From positions 1 to 64,000 of the forward strand of contig JAVVDU010000003.1 of NCBI GenBank assembly GCA_032251515.1: DNA of 64,000 nt, given 5' to 3'. Both the position numbers and the translations under genes were made by a program. Positions within the stretch are counted from its first letter, which is position 1. Every line of letters begins with the position of its first letter. The notes beneath the pieces were generated by a model, which was given only the letters and a program-made list of their open reading frames with translations, did not search any database and was not told where the DNA came from. Source of the stretch: Carthagonibacter sp032251515 (GTDB lineage: Bacteria; Gemmatimonadota; Gemmatimonadetes; Palauibacterales; Palauibacteraceae). Positions 29,554 to 37,574 of the stretch are shown piece after piece.

Positions 29554-31833
29554 TCATGGCTCGAGCCGGGCGCGGCGCAGGGCGTTCGCGTTCGCGACCA
29601 CGGTGATCGAGCTGCCCGCCATCGCCGCTTCGGCGAGGATGGGGTGCAGCAGGCCGAGGATCGCGATGGGGATCGCGACGGTGTTGTAGAAGTAGGCCCA
29701 GAACAGGTTCTGGCGGATCTTCCGGAACGTCGCCCGCGACAGCCGCACCGCCTTCACCACCCCCATCAGACTTCCGTGCACCAGCGTCATGTCGGCCGCC
29801 TCGATGGCGATGTCCGTGCCCGTCCCGATCGCGATACCCACGTCGGCCCGCTTGAGCGAGGGCGCATCGTTGATGCCGTCCCCTACCATGGCGACGGACG
29901 CACCCGCTTCCTGGAGCTCGCGGATCGCCTCCACCTTGCCGTCCGGCAGGAGGCGCGCCCGCACCTCGTCGATCCCCACTTCCTCGGCCACGGCCCGCGC
30001 CGTCCGCTCGTTGTCCCCGGTGAGCATGACGGTGCGGAGCCCCAGCTCGTGCATCCGCCGGATCGCCTCGCGGCTGTCGTCCTTCACGCGGTCGGCCACC
30101 GCGACCAGGCCGGCCTCGCGGCCATCCACGGCCACGCGCAGCACGGTGCGGCCGCGGCTCTCCAGCTCGGCGGCCGCGTCCGCCAGGGAGCCCGTCGCCA
30201 CGCCTTCGGCCTCCAGCAGCCGGTCGCTGCCGACCAGTACGCGCCGGCCCCCCACCCGTCCCACGACTCCCGCTCCCGTACGGGATTCGAACCCCTCGAC
30301 GGGCGGCGCCTCGAGCCCCCGCTCGCGGGCCGCGCGCACCACGGCCGAGGCGAGCGGGTGTTCTGAGGCGGACTCGACCGCGGCGGCGAGCCGGAGTACC
30401 TCCGTCTCGTCCGCCTCGCCGTCCGCGGCCCGCAGGTCGGTCAGCTCCGGCGCGCCGCGCGTGACCGTGCCCGTCTTGTCGAACACGACGACGCCCACGC
30501 CCTCCAGCGCCTGCACGGCCGCGCCGTCCCGGATCAGGACGCCGTGCTCGGCGCCGAGCCCCGTGCCGACCATCAGGGCCGTGGGCGTGGCCAGGCCGAG
30601 CGCGCAGGGACAGGCGATGACGAGCACGGCGAGGGCCGCGAACGCCGCCAGGGACACGGGACCGAGGTCGGCCGGGACCCACGGCAGGAACGTCCGAGCC
30701 CACTCCGCCACGCTCCCCAGGGGGCCTGGCGCCACGATCCAGGCGACGAAGGTGGCGGCGGCGATCGCCAGAACGGCGGGCACGAACACGGCCGTGACGC
30801 GGTCGGCGAACTCCTGGATCGGGACCTTGCTGCCCTGCGCCTGCTCCACCATGCGGACGACGCCGGCCAGGAAGGTGTCCTCTCCCACGCCCGTGGCCCG
30901 GACCCGGAGCAGCCCGTGCGCGTTGATCGTCGAGCCGATCACCTCGTCGCCCTCGCGCTTCTCGACGGGAATCGACTCGCCGGTGGCCAGGGACTCGTCG
31001 ACGGCACTGTGCCCTGCGACCACGACGCCGTCGGTCGGGATCTTCTCGCCCGGCCGCACGACCATCACGTCGCCGACCCGCAACTCCGACACCGGGATCT
31101 CGCTCTCCCCCCCGTCCCGCTCCACCCGGGCCGTCCGTGCCTCCAGGGAGAGTAGCTTCTGGATCGCTGCCGATGCCCGCCCGCGGGCCCGGATCTCCAC
31201 GAACCGGCCCGTCAGGTGGATCGCCATGATCATCGCACCGATACCGGCGTAGCTCATCAGCATCGGCCCGACGCCCAGGTGGTGGAGCACGGCCGGGACG
31301 CCCGCCAGCACCGCGGCGCCGCTCCCCAGCGCGATCAGCGTGTCCATGTTGGGACTGCGGTGCCGGAGCGCGGCGAAACCGCTGCGCAGGGTCGGCCGGC
31401 CGGGGCCGGCGAGCACCGGCGCGGCCAGCACGAGCATCCCGAGGTCGAACAGCAGCGCGGAGGGCCAGCGCACGCCGAACCCCATCTCCGGGACCATCCA
31501 GACCATGATGGGCACGGTGAGGGCCCAGGCGTGGATCATCCGCCGCCGCGCGTCCCACACCTTCTTCTCGTCGCGGCGCAGTCGCTCGCGCTCGCGCTCG
31601 GCGCGGTCGCCGCCGGTGTCGCGCCGCTCGAGGTGGTATCCGGCCTCTTCCACCGTGCGGGCGAGCGCCTCGCGCGCCACGGCATCGGGGTCGAAGCGGA
31701 CCGTGGCGGTCTCCGCCGGCAGGTTCACGGACGCCTCCACGCCGTCGATCCGGTTCAGTGACCTCTCCACCGCGGCGCTGCACGCCCCGCAGTGCATGCC
31801 CTCCACCCGGAACACCTCGACCGTGTGTGCCAC
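29554..31833 (-). CDS. copA: Cu(I)-exporting P1B-type ATPase CopA
   Basis: The 759-residue heavy-metal ATPase has one N-terminal HMA domain (GMHCGACSAAVE), eight predicted transmembrane helices, the transmembrane metal site CPC (LVIACPCALGLATP), actuator TGES (DESLATGESIPVEK), phosphorylation loop DKTGT, SEHPLA (the HP motif) and hinge GDGINDAPSL. CPC plus the HMA CxxC identify the Cu+/Ag+ subfamily. It exports excess copper across the inner membrane. The GTG at 31833 follows GGAGGGA by 8 bases. It diverges from the PspA-like gene; no CueR-type regulator or chaperone is adjacent. Confidence 0.95.
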   Translation of the reverse strand: MAHTVEVFRVEGMHCGACSAAVERSLNRIDGVEASVNLPAETATVRFDPDAVAREALARTVEEAGYHLERRDTGGDRAERERERLRRDEKKVWDARRRMIHAWALTVPIMVWMVPEMGFGVRWPSALLFDLGMLVLAAPVLAGPGRPTLRSGFAALRHRSPNMDTLIALGSGAAVLAGVPAVLHHLGVGPMLMSYAGIGAMIMAIHLTGRFVEIRARGRASAAIQKLLSLEARTARVERDGGESEIPVSELRVGDVMVVRPGEKIPTDGVVVAGHSAVDESLATGESIPVEKREGDEVIGSTINAHGLLRVRATGVGEDTFLAGVVRMVEQAQGSKVPIQEFADRVTAVFVPAVLAIAAATFVAWIVAPGPLGSVAEWARTFLPWVPADLGPVSLAAFAALAVLVIACPCALGLATPTALMVGTGLGAEHGVLIRDGAAVQALEGVGVVVFDKTGTVTRGAPELTDLRAADGEADETEVLRLAAAVESASEHPLASAVVRAARERGLEAPPVEGFESRTGAGVVGRVGGRRVLVGSDRLLEAEGVATGSLADAAAELESRGRTVLRVAVDGREAGLVAVADRVKDDSREAIRRMHELGLRTVMLTGDNERTARAVAEEVGIDEVRARLLPDGKVEAIRELQEAGASVAMVGDGINDAPSLKRADVGIAIGTGTDIAIEAADMTLVHGSLMGVVKAVRLSRATFRKIRQNLFWAYFYNTVAIPIAILGLLHPILAEAAMAGSSITVVANANALRRARLEP

Positions 31834-31941
31834 CTGTCGCTCCCTCCGTGCCTCGAGACCTGCCGCCCGGACTCCGGGCCTCCCTTCATACACTCACGGT
31901 TCCTCGGGCGGCGCACATCGCGCAAGCCGCCCCGCCCCGCG

Positions 31942-31947
31942 TATTCT
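31942..31947 (+). promoter_or_regulatory. candidate -10 box placing the transcript start at the ATG
   Basis: TATTCT lies six bases before the ATG at 31954 (GTGGAC between). A start of transcription 7 bases after the -10 box would fall on the A of ATG, giving a leaderless mRNA. No ribosome-binding site is present, which agrees. The -35 region is not recognisable. Confidence 0.45.
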
Positions 31948-31953
31948 GTGGAC

Positions 31954-32637
31954 ATGATCAGAAAGCTGCGGGACCGGATCGAGGCTGTCCTGGCCGCGCT
32001 GGAGGGTCGTTCGGGCGCAGATCCGGGCGACGAAATGAACCGCCTGCTGGCCGGCATGCGGGAGGAGCTGATCGAGGCGAAGGCGGCGCTGCCCGAACTC
32101 GAGGGCCACATCGCAGACCTCCGCCGCCGTCGCGAGGGAGAGCTCCGCGAGGCGGAGGCGTGCGTCCGCCGGGCCGGACAGGCCGAGCGCATCGGGGACG
32201 ACGAGACGGCGGAGGTGGCGCGCCGCTTCGAGGCGAAGCACCGGGCCCGCGCCGACCTGTGCGAGGAGAAGATCCGGACGGCCGAGTCCGAACTGGCCCT
32301 GCAACGCCGCTCGGTGGCCGAAATGACCGGTCAGCTGAAGGAGGCGCTGGCGAGCCGCCAGGCGCTGGCCGCACGCTTTCGCCAGGCGGGCCGGACCGCG
32401 GGGCTGCGGGGCGGCGGGCGGTCTCCCACCGACGAGTTCGACCGCATCGTGCGCGAGATCGAGGATGCGGGCCTGGCCGCCGCCGCATCCGCCGAGGTCG
32501 AGAACACGCTGGGCGGCTCCGGTGGCGTGGACGAAGGGCCGGGCCCCGACCCGCTCGACCCGGAGGCGCTCGCCGAGCTGCGGCTGCGCGAGCTCAAGCG
32601 CCGCATGGAGAACCAGAAGGCGGAGCCTGACGCCTGA
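31954..32637 (+). CDS. PspA/IM30-like coiled-coil protein
   Basis: The 227-residue, strongly helical, charged protein begins MIRKLRDRIEAVLAALEG and continues through long heptad-like helices (about residues 30-145). It has an Ala/Gly/Ser hinge (145-195) and a short C-terminal helix (LAELRLRELKRRMENQ). Length, helix pattern and an N-terminal amphipathic helix fit PspA/Vipp1-type membrane-stress proteins, but no diagnostic residue was confirmed. A GTG two codons upstream is possible, though the ATG fits the leaderless start. It is divergent from copA, 120 bases apart. Confidence 0.55.
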   Translation: MIRKLRDRIEAVLAALEGRSGADPGDEMNRLLAGMREELIEAKAALPELEGHIADLRRRREGELREAEACVRRAGQAERIGDDETAEVARRFEAKHRARADLCEEKIRTAESELALQRRSVAEMTGQLKEALASRQALAARFRQAGRTAGLRGGGRSPTDEFDRIVREIEDAGLAAAASAEVENTLGGSGGVDEGPGPDPLDPEALAELRLRELKRRMENQKAEPDA

Positions 32638-32654
32638 CGTCCGTCTCCGTGCCG

Positions 32655-32678
32655 TCCGGCGTCGTTCCCGGCGCCGGA
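32655..32678. terminator. weak hairpin between convergent genes
   Basis: TCCGGCG and CGCCGGA form a 7-bp stem with a 10-base loop in the 60-base gap between the PspA-like gene and the K+ channel gene. No U-run follows. Confidence 0.25.
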
Positions 32679-32697
32679 AGCCCGTCCGCCGGCGCGG

Positions 32698-33938
32698 TCA
32701 GGCCCGCGCCGCCTCCCGCAGCCGGTCCACCTGCCCGGGGCTGCCCATCACGATGAGAACGTCGCCGGCGTGGAGCATCTCGCGGGGGCCGGGATTGTAG
32801 GTCCAGGGGCCCTCCCGCTCGCGCTCCTCGTGATGCCGCACCGCGATCACGATGAGGCCGGTGCGGCTGGGGATCTGCGCCTCGGCCAGCGACTTGTCCT
32901 CGAGGGGAGAACCGGAGGAGATCCGGACCTCCTCCAGCCGCAGCGCGAGCCCGTCGCCGCGCGTCACGACGTCCAGGAAGCTGACGACCTCCGGTCGCAG
33001 CATCATGGAGGCCATGCGGATCCCGCCCGTGATGTTGGGGCTCACGATGTGGTCCGCGCCCGCCACGTACAGCTTCTGGAGAGTCTGTTCGTCGTACGCC
33101 CGCGCCACGATCGTCAGGTTCGGCTGCAGGTCGCGGGCGCTCAGGCACACGAACAGGTTGTCGGTGTCCTGGCTCAGGCAGGCCACGAGGCCGCNNNNNN
33201 NNNNNNNNNNNNNNNNNNNNNNNNNNNNNNNNNNNNNNNNNNNNNNNNNNNNNNNNNNNNNNNNNNNNNNNNNNNNNNNNNNNNNNNNNNNNNNCTCAGG
33301 CACACGAACAGGTTGTCGGTGTCCTGGCTCAGGCAGGCCACGAGGCCGCGCGCCGTCCCGATGCGGGCCGCCACGAGCGCCTCGTCCTTGGTGGCGTCAC
33401 CCTCCAGGACGGGCGTGTCGGGGAACTCGGCGCGCAGCGCTTCCGCAGTCTCGCCCGAGCGTTCCAGGACCAGGTGCGGACTGCCGGCCTCGATGAGCTC
33501 GCGGATCACCTGCCGCCCCGTCCGTCCGGCCCCGCACACGATCACGTGGTTCTTCAGTCGTTCGATCTGTTTCATGATGCGTCGCTTCCGGAAGGCGCGG
33601 GCGAGGTCCAGCTCCACGATGGCCGAGGTGATGAGGGCGAACCAGAGTCCCATCCAGGTCACGCCGCCGACGAGCACGGCGCTGGCAATGATCCGCCCGG
33701 CGTCGGAGAGCTCGCGGACCTCCCCGTACCCGACCGCGGTGATCGTGATCACCGCCATCCAGATGGCGTCGGAGAAAGTCCAGCCGGGCTGGGTCAGGAA
33801 CGCGGCCGTACCCGCCAGGACGAGAAATGCCCCGAACGCGAGAACGCCGACGAAGCGGCGCCGGATCTGGGATCGCAGTCCCCCGACGCCCGCATCGCCT
33901 TCGGTTCGCGGCGTCGGGGCGCGCTCGGCCGCCGCCAC
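32698..33938 (-). CDS. two-helix potassium channel with RCK (TrkA-N/TrkA-C) domain, interrupted by an assembly gap
   Basis: The N-terminal part has two transmembrane helices around the selectivity filter TAVGYGE (pore of the TxGYG type), then an RCK N-domain VIVCGAGRTGRQVIREL. The C-terminal part has the rest of the RCK fold and a TrkA-C-like domain (SGSPLEDKSLAEAQIP...HAGDVLIVMGSPGQV). These ligand-gated K+ channels sit in the inner membrane. The 100 N and one copy of a 55-bp duplicated flank interrupt it. Deleting both leaves 1086 bases, an uninterrupted 361-residue protein. The GTG start follows the stop of the DbpA-like gene without a gap. Confidence 0.85.
33140..33194. repeat. left copy of 55-bp contig-end overlap
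   Basis: Identical over 55 bases to 33295-33349 and ending exactly at the first N. This is the signature of two contigs ending in the same k-mer that were scaffolded but not merged. It is not a biological repeat. Confidence 0.9.
33195..33294. other. 100-N scaffold gap
   Basis: Exactly 100 N, a default spacer length. Because the flanks overlap by 55 bp, the true gap is probably negative (no missing sequence). Confidence 0.95.
33295..33349. repeat. right copy of 55-bp contig-end overlap
   Basis: Same 55 bases as 33140-33194, starting directly after the last N. Confidence 0.9.
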
Positions 33939-35537
33939 TCAGCCGCCCCGGTCGAGCCGCACTTCCACGGGATGTCCCCGGATCGCCACTCCCCGCATCT
34001 TCCGCAGCACCTCGTCCACCACCTGCGAGTCGATCTCGACGAGCGAGAACGCCCCACGGAGTTCGACCTTTCCGACCTGACCGCCGGCGATCCCGGCTTC
34101 CCCCGTCAGGGCGCCGACGATGTCGCCCGGGCGGATCCCCTCCCGCTTGCCGATGCCCACGTAGATGCGCGTCCACGAGGACCGCGCGCCGCGCGGCGTG
34201 TCCTGTCCCTCGTCGCGCCGCTCCGGCCCGGCCGCCCGCTCCCGGCGCCCGGCGCGCGGTCCGGTTTCCGGGGACGCGGCGCCCAGCGAGGCCGCCTCGA
34301 TGTCGGGCCAGGGCAGCGCCGTGGCGCCCACGTCCTCGCCCTGGCGCAGCAGCTCGGAGACGACCGCGGCGAGCCGCACGGCGCCCAGCTCGTCCAGCAG
34401 CGGTTCGAGCACCAGCAGCTCCGCCACCACGTCGGCCCGGGCGGCGGCCGTGCGCAGGCGCGCCCGGTAGCGGGCGATCACGTCCAGCTCGTCGGGCACC
34501 GCCGAACGCACCAGCCGGACGGGCGCGAGCCCGGCCCGTGTCGCCAGGAGCCGCAACTGGGCGAAATGGGCGGGGTCCACCACCGCGTAGAGGCGCTCTG
34601 CTTCCCCCAGGGCGTGACGGAGGTCCGGCAGTCCCTCCGGGAGGCCGAACGCGAGCGCCGCGGTGGCCGGGTCTGCCGGGTCCGCTCCGTCCGCGCCGCG
34701 GCCCGCGCGCACGGCCAGGCGCGGGCCGTCCGCGTCCACCGCGTATCCGGCGGCTCCCAGCGCCGCGGCGAGGCGAGGCGCGTCCGCGCTCTCGGCGCAC
34801 TGGACGGCGAGCGGCAGCGCCCGCGCGGCGGCCGCGTCGCGCACGCATGCCTCGGCGGCGGAAAACCGCTCCTCGCCCCGGGCGAGCCCGGTGCGCACGG
34901 TGCGCGGCGCGGCCGCCGGCTCCGCTGCCCCGGGATACAGCTCCTCCGGCCAGCGACGGGCCCGGGGCATCCGGCGTTCCACCAGCGACAGGAATTCCGG
35001 CGTGGCATCGGCCGACGACGCGATGCGGTTCGTGTCGGGGCCCAGGGTGTCGAGGATCGGTTCGGCGGACGGCCACTCTCCGAGCGCCACGTGCACGGCC
35101 ACGTCGTCGAGGACGAGGAGCCGGAGCGCCCCGAGTCCCAGGCGCCCGGAGCGGACCGCGGGCAGGACTCGCGAGGGGCGTGCCGCCACGAGCCGTGTCC
35201 CCGCGGGAATGCCCTCCCGCTCGGACCAGCCGGGACCCACGGCGAACACGGAGAGTCCGTCGGGGGCGCAGGCGGCGTGCAACGCCCGCCCGAGGCGGGC
35301 GCCGGACTCGTCCGTCGGCGTCAGAAACAGGCCCTGGACGCCCTCTTCGCCGGGATCGCAGCGGAGGAGCGAGGCCAGCGCGTAGACCGTCTCGTGCCCC
35401 GAGCCCGCGGCGGACAGCAGGGCGAGGTGGTGACCGCGTTCCACCGCGGTGCGCGTGGCCGCGAGGACCTCCGGCGCGGCGTCACGGCCCAGCCTGTGGA
35501 GCAGGGAATCGACTACGACTTCTGCGCTGTCGCTCAC
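33939..35537 (-). CDS. degenerate DEAD-box protein with intact DbpA-type RNA-binding domain
   Basis: The 532-residue protein keeps the outline of a DEAD-box helicase, but the catalytic motifs are altered. Motif I reads SAAGSGHET (Lys of GSGKT replaced by His), Ia is LFLTPTDESGARL, motif II reads LLVLDDVAV instead of DEAD, and motif III SAT reads SAD. The second RecA lobe is Ala-rich and lacks clear motifs V and VI. The last 80 residues (RIYVGIGKREGIRPGDIVGALTG...GAFSLVEI...) are a good DbpA RNA-binding domain (PF03880), which in DbpA binds 23S rRNA hairpin 92. It probably binds RNA without ATP-driven unwinding. Start GTG 35537 with GAGGTG upstream; GTG 35546 is possible. Confidence 0.75.
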   Translation of the reverse strand: MSDSAEVVVDSLLHRLGRDAAPEVLAATRTAVERGHHLALLSAAGSGHETVYALASLLRCDPGEEGVQGLFLTPTDESGARLGRALHAACAPDGLSVFAVGPGWSEREGIPAGTRLVAARPSRVLPAVRSGRLGLGALRLLVLDDVAVHVALGEWPSAEPILDTLGPDTNRIASSADATPEFLSLVERRMPRARRWPEELYPGAAEPAAAPRTVRTGLARGEERFSAAEACVRDAAAARALPLAVQCAESADAPRLAAALGAAGYAVDADGPRLAVRAGRGADGADPADPATAALAFGLPEGLPDLRHALGEAERLYAVVDPAHFAQLRLLATRAGLAPVRLVRSAVPDELDVIARYRARLRTAAARADVVAELLVLEPLLDELGAVRLAAVVSELLRQGEDVGATALPWPDIEAASLGAASPETGPRAGRRERAAGPERRDEGQDTPRGARSSWTRIYVGIGKREGIRPGDIVGALTGEAGIAGGQVGKVELRGAFSLVEIDSQVVDEVLRKMRGVAIRGHPVEVRLDRGG

Positions 35538-35610
35538 CGGATGCACCTCGTGCGGAAGGGACGCGGTCCGGCGGGGGAGTCCGTCGGGTGCCCGATCCCG
35601 GCGGAAGAGT

Positions 35611-35925
35611 TCAGCCGTCGAACCGCCGGACGTGTCCGAGGTCGTAGGCCCGGATCGCGAGCATCTCGCCGGAGCGGAACCCGATCTCGTCCAGGGTCCG
35701 AACTTCATCGGGGACCCTGCGCTCGGCGTACTCCACGAAGAAGTCGGACGGGTCGTCGCCGGCCCTCGCGAGAAGGACCGGCAGGGCCTGCGCCTTCACG
35801 TCCCCCACCCGCGCCGAACCGGGAACCTCGGCCACGTGCTCGAGCCAGCGATCCGGCATGACGATCCGCACGATCCGCGTCCCCGCGCCGGCGCCCGGTC
35901 CGGCCGTCACCGCCTCGTCGCTCAT
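35611..35925 (-). CDS. small protein with possible ubiquitin-like beta-grasp fold
   Basis: The 104-residue protein has a Gly/Ala leader and then an order of segments like a ubiquitin-type beta-grasp: strand TRIVRIVMP, strand HVAEVPGSA, helix VGDVKAQALPVLLARA, strand FFVEYAERRVP, then TLDEIGFRSGEMLAIRAYD, which mirrors the 'TL-eiGi-dgd-l-i' ending of YukD/Ubl folds. There is no C-terminal Gly-Gly, so conjugation is not implied. The fold assignment is inference. It overlaps the preceding gene by ATGA, and the DbpA-like gene starts 73 bases later. Confidence 0.5.
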   Translation of the reverse strand: MSDEAVTAGPGAGAGTRIVRIVMPDRWLEHVAEVPGSARVGDVKAQALPVLLARAGDDPSDFFVEYAERRVPDEVRTLDEIGFRSGEMLAIRAYDLGHVRRFDG

Positions 35926-36182
35926 ACGTGCCCCAGCGTGTAGAGGAATCTCTTGGCGAGATCCGTGATGTCGAGTCCGACCACCCGGTCCGTCTCCACG
36001 TGCACGTTCGTGTGGCCGTGGTGCCGGTCCACCCGGATCGCGGCCGACCCGATGTCCCCGGCGAACCGGACGAAATCGGGTCCCTGTTCGGCGACCTCGA
36101 CCCGGGAATGCTCCGCGAAGAACCCGTGCGCCCGCTCCAGGACTTCCTCGGGCGGGACCGCCGTCATGACGTGATAGCGCAT
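35922..36182 (-). CDS. small conserved-looking protein, unknown function
   Basis: The 86-residue protein begins MRYHVMTAVPPEEVLERAHGFF. It appears alpha/beta: a strand, a helix, then strands (RVEVAEQGPDFVRFAGD, AAIRVDRHHGHTNVHVETD) and a final helix (ITDLAKRFLYTLGHV). The His-rich turn DRHHGHTN could bind metal. I recognise no family. It is the first gene of the minus-strand operon running to the K+ channel and overlaps the next gene by ATGA. Confidence 0.6.
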   Translation of the reverse strand: MRYHVMTAVPPEEVLERAHGFFAEHSRVEVAEQGPDFVRFAGDIGSAAIRVDRHHGHTNVHVETDRVVGLDITDLAKRFLYTLGHV

Positions 36183-36425
36183 TCGTCGAACGCCTGCTCG
36201 CGAGAACGAGGAGTCGGAACCGCCCCGACCGGCACGCGACGGGGCCGCCGGAGCCGCCGCCGGCGCGCGTGCAACTTCCCACGCCCGCCGGGCGGCGTCA
36301 ACCTCGTGCCGGGCTTCACGGGCGCGTCGGAGCCGCGGCACCTCGCCCGCTTGCCACGATCGCCGCCGGGCGGGATCTTGACCGCGCCCGCTCCCGCGCA
36401 CCGCACCGCTGGTGGAGGCGCCCGC

Positions 36426-37574
36426 GTGACCGACACGCATCCGCCGTTCGGAAAGTTCTTCCTCCCGGGACCGACCGAGGTCCGCCCCGAAGTCCTGCAG
36501 GCCATGGTTCGCCCGGTGATCGGACACAGGGGGCCGGCGATGCGGGACCTCCTGGGCGGGATGGCCACCGACCTCGGGGCGCTGTTCGGCACGTCGCGGC
36601 CCGTGTACGTCTCCACCAGCTCGGCGACGGGCCTGATGGAGGCGGCGATCGTGAACCTGGCGAGCCGCGGGGTGCTGGCGCTCGTGTGCGGCGCGTTCGG
36701 CGACCGGTTCCGCAAGATCGCCGAGCGCTGCGGGCGGCCGGTGGACGTCCTGCGGGTGGAGCCGGGCGAGCCGAACCTGCCCGCCGCCCTGCGCGCCAGG
36801 CTCGCGGCGGAACCGGGCCGGTTCGACCTCGTGACGGTCGTGCACTCCGAGACGTCCACCGGAGTCCTGAACCCGGTCGCGGAGATCGCCGCGGCGGTGC
36901 GGGAGTTCGAGGACGTGCTGCTGGCCGTGGACGGCGTCACGTCGGTTGGCGGCGTTCCGATCCGCTTCGACGCGTGGGGCGCCGACTTCCTCCTCACGGG
37001 ATCGCAGAAGGCCCTCGCCCTGCCTCCCGGGCTCGCCCTCGGCGTGGCGTCGGAGCGGGCGCTGGAGCGGGCCCGCCGCATGGAGGCCCGGAGCTACTAC
37101 TTCGACCTGCTCGACTTCGAGCGGCGGGCCCGCGAGCACCAGACGCCGAACACGCCCGCCGTCTCCCTGTTCTACGCCCTCGCGCACCAGGTGGCCCGGA
37201 TCGGCGAGGAGGGACTGGATGTCCGCTTCGCACGGCACAGGGACATGGCCGCACGAACGGCGGCGTGGGTGGACGGGATCTCCGCCGACCTCGCCGCGCC
37301 GTTCGGGATCCTGGCGCGGGAGGGGTACCGCTCGCCCACGGTCACCGCGGTGACCCTGCCCGACGGCGTGGCCGGGAGCGAGGTCGTCCGCGCCCTGGCC
37401 GGGCGAGGCTGGACGATCGCCACCGGCTACGGCGACCTCCGCGACCGGTGCGTCCGGATCGGGCACATGGGAGATCACACGGCGGAGGAACTCGGAGCCC
37501 TGCTCGACGAGCTGCGGCAAGTGCTGTCCGCGGCCCTGGCGGGGCGGCCTTCTCACGAAGGGGTGGCGCGATGA
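36426..37574 (+). CDS. class V aminotransferase (serine/alanine:glyoxylate or phosphoserine type)
   Basis: The 382-residue fold-type I PLP enzyme has N-terminal FFLPGPTEVRPEVLQAM and HRGPAMRDLL, typical of the serine-pyruvate/alanine-glyoxylate aminotransferase group; STSSATGLMEAAI binds PLP phosphate, and Lys195 in LTGSQKALALPPG is the Schiff-base lysine. Directly coupled to serA (ATGA overlap), it most likely serves the phosphorylated serine pathway, converting 3-phosphohydroxypyruvate to phosphoserine, as aminotransferases of this group do in some lineages; a glyoxylate or serine role is the alternative. GTG 36426 has GGAGG 8 bases upstream. Confidence 0.83.
   Translation: MTDTHPPFGKFFLPGPTEVRPEVLQAMVRPVIGHRGPAMRDLLGGMATDLGALFGTSRPVYVSTSSATGLMEAAIVNLASRGVLALVCGAFGDRFRKIAERCGRPVDVLRVEPGEPNLPAALRARLAAEPGRFDLVTVVHSETSTGVLNPVAEIAAAVREFEDVLLAVDGVTSVGGVPIRFDAWGADFLLTGSQKALALPPGLALGVASERALERARRMEARSYYFDLLDFERRAREHQTPNTPAVSLFYALAHQVARIGEEGLDVRFARHRDMAARTAAWVDGISADLAAPFGILAREGYRSPTVTAVTLPDGVAGSEVVRALAGRGWTIATGYGDLRDRCVRIGHMGDHTAEELGALLDELRQVLSAALAGRPSHEGVAR

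Noticed and set aside
30283..30294. GGATTCGAACCC, which resembles a tRNA T-arm
   Set aside because: It encodes part of the FESRTGAG segment of CopA; no acceptor stem or anticodon arm can be drawn around it.
33140..33349. 55-bp direct repeat as a recombination or attachment site
   Set aside because: The copies end exactly at the N block and collapsing them restores a continuous channel gene, so it is an assembly overlap.
33474..35861. A 795-codon plus-strand frame opposite the DbpA-like gene
   Set aside because: Composition is that of an antisense shadow (Arg, Gly, Ala, His), with no domain motif or ribosome site, while the minus strand encodes a recognisable RNA-binding domain.
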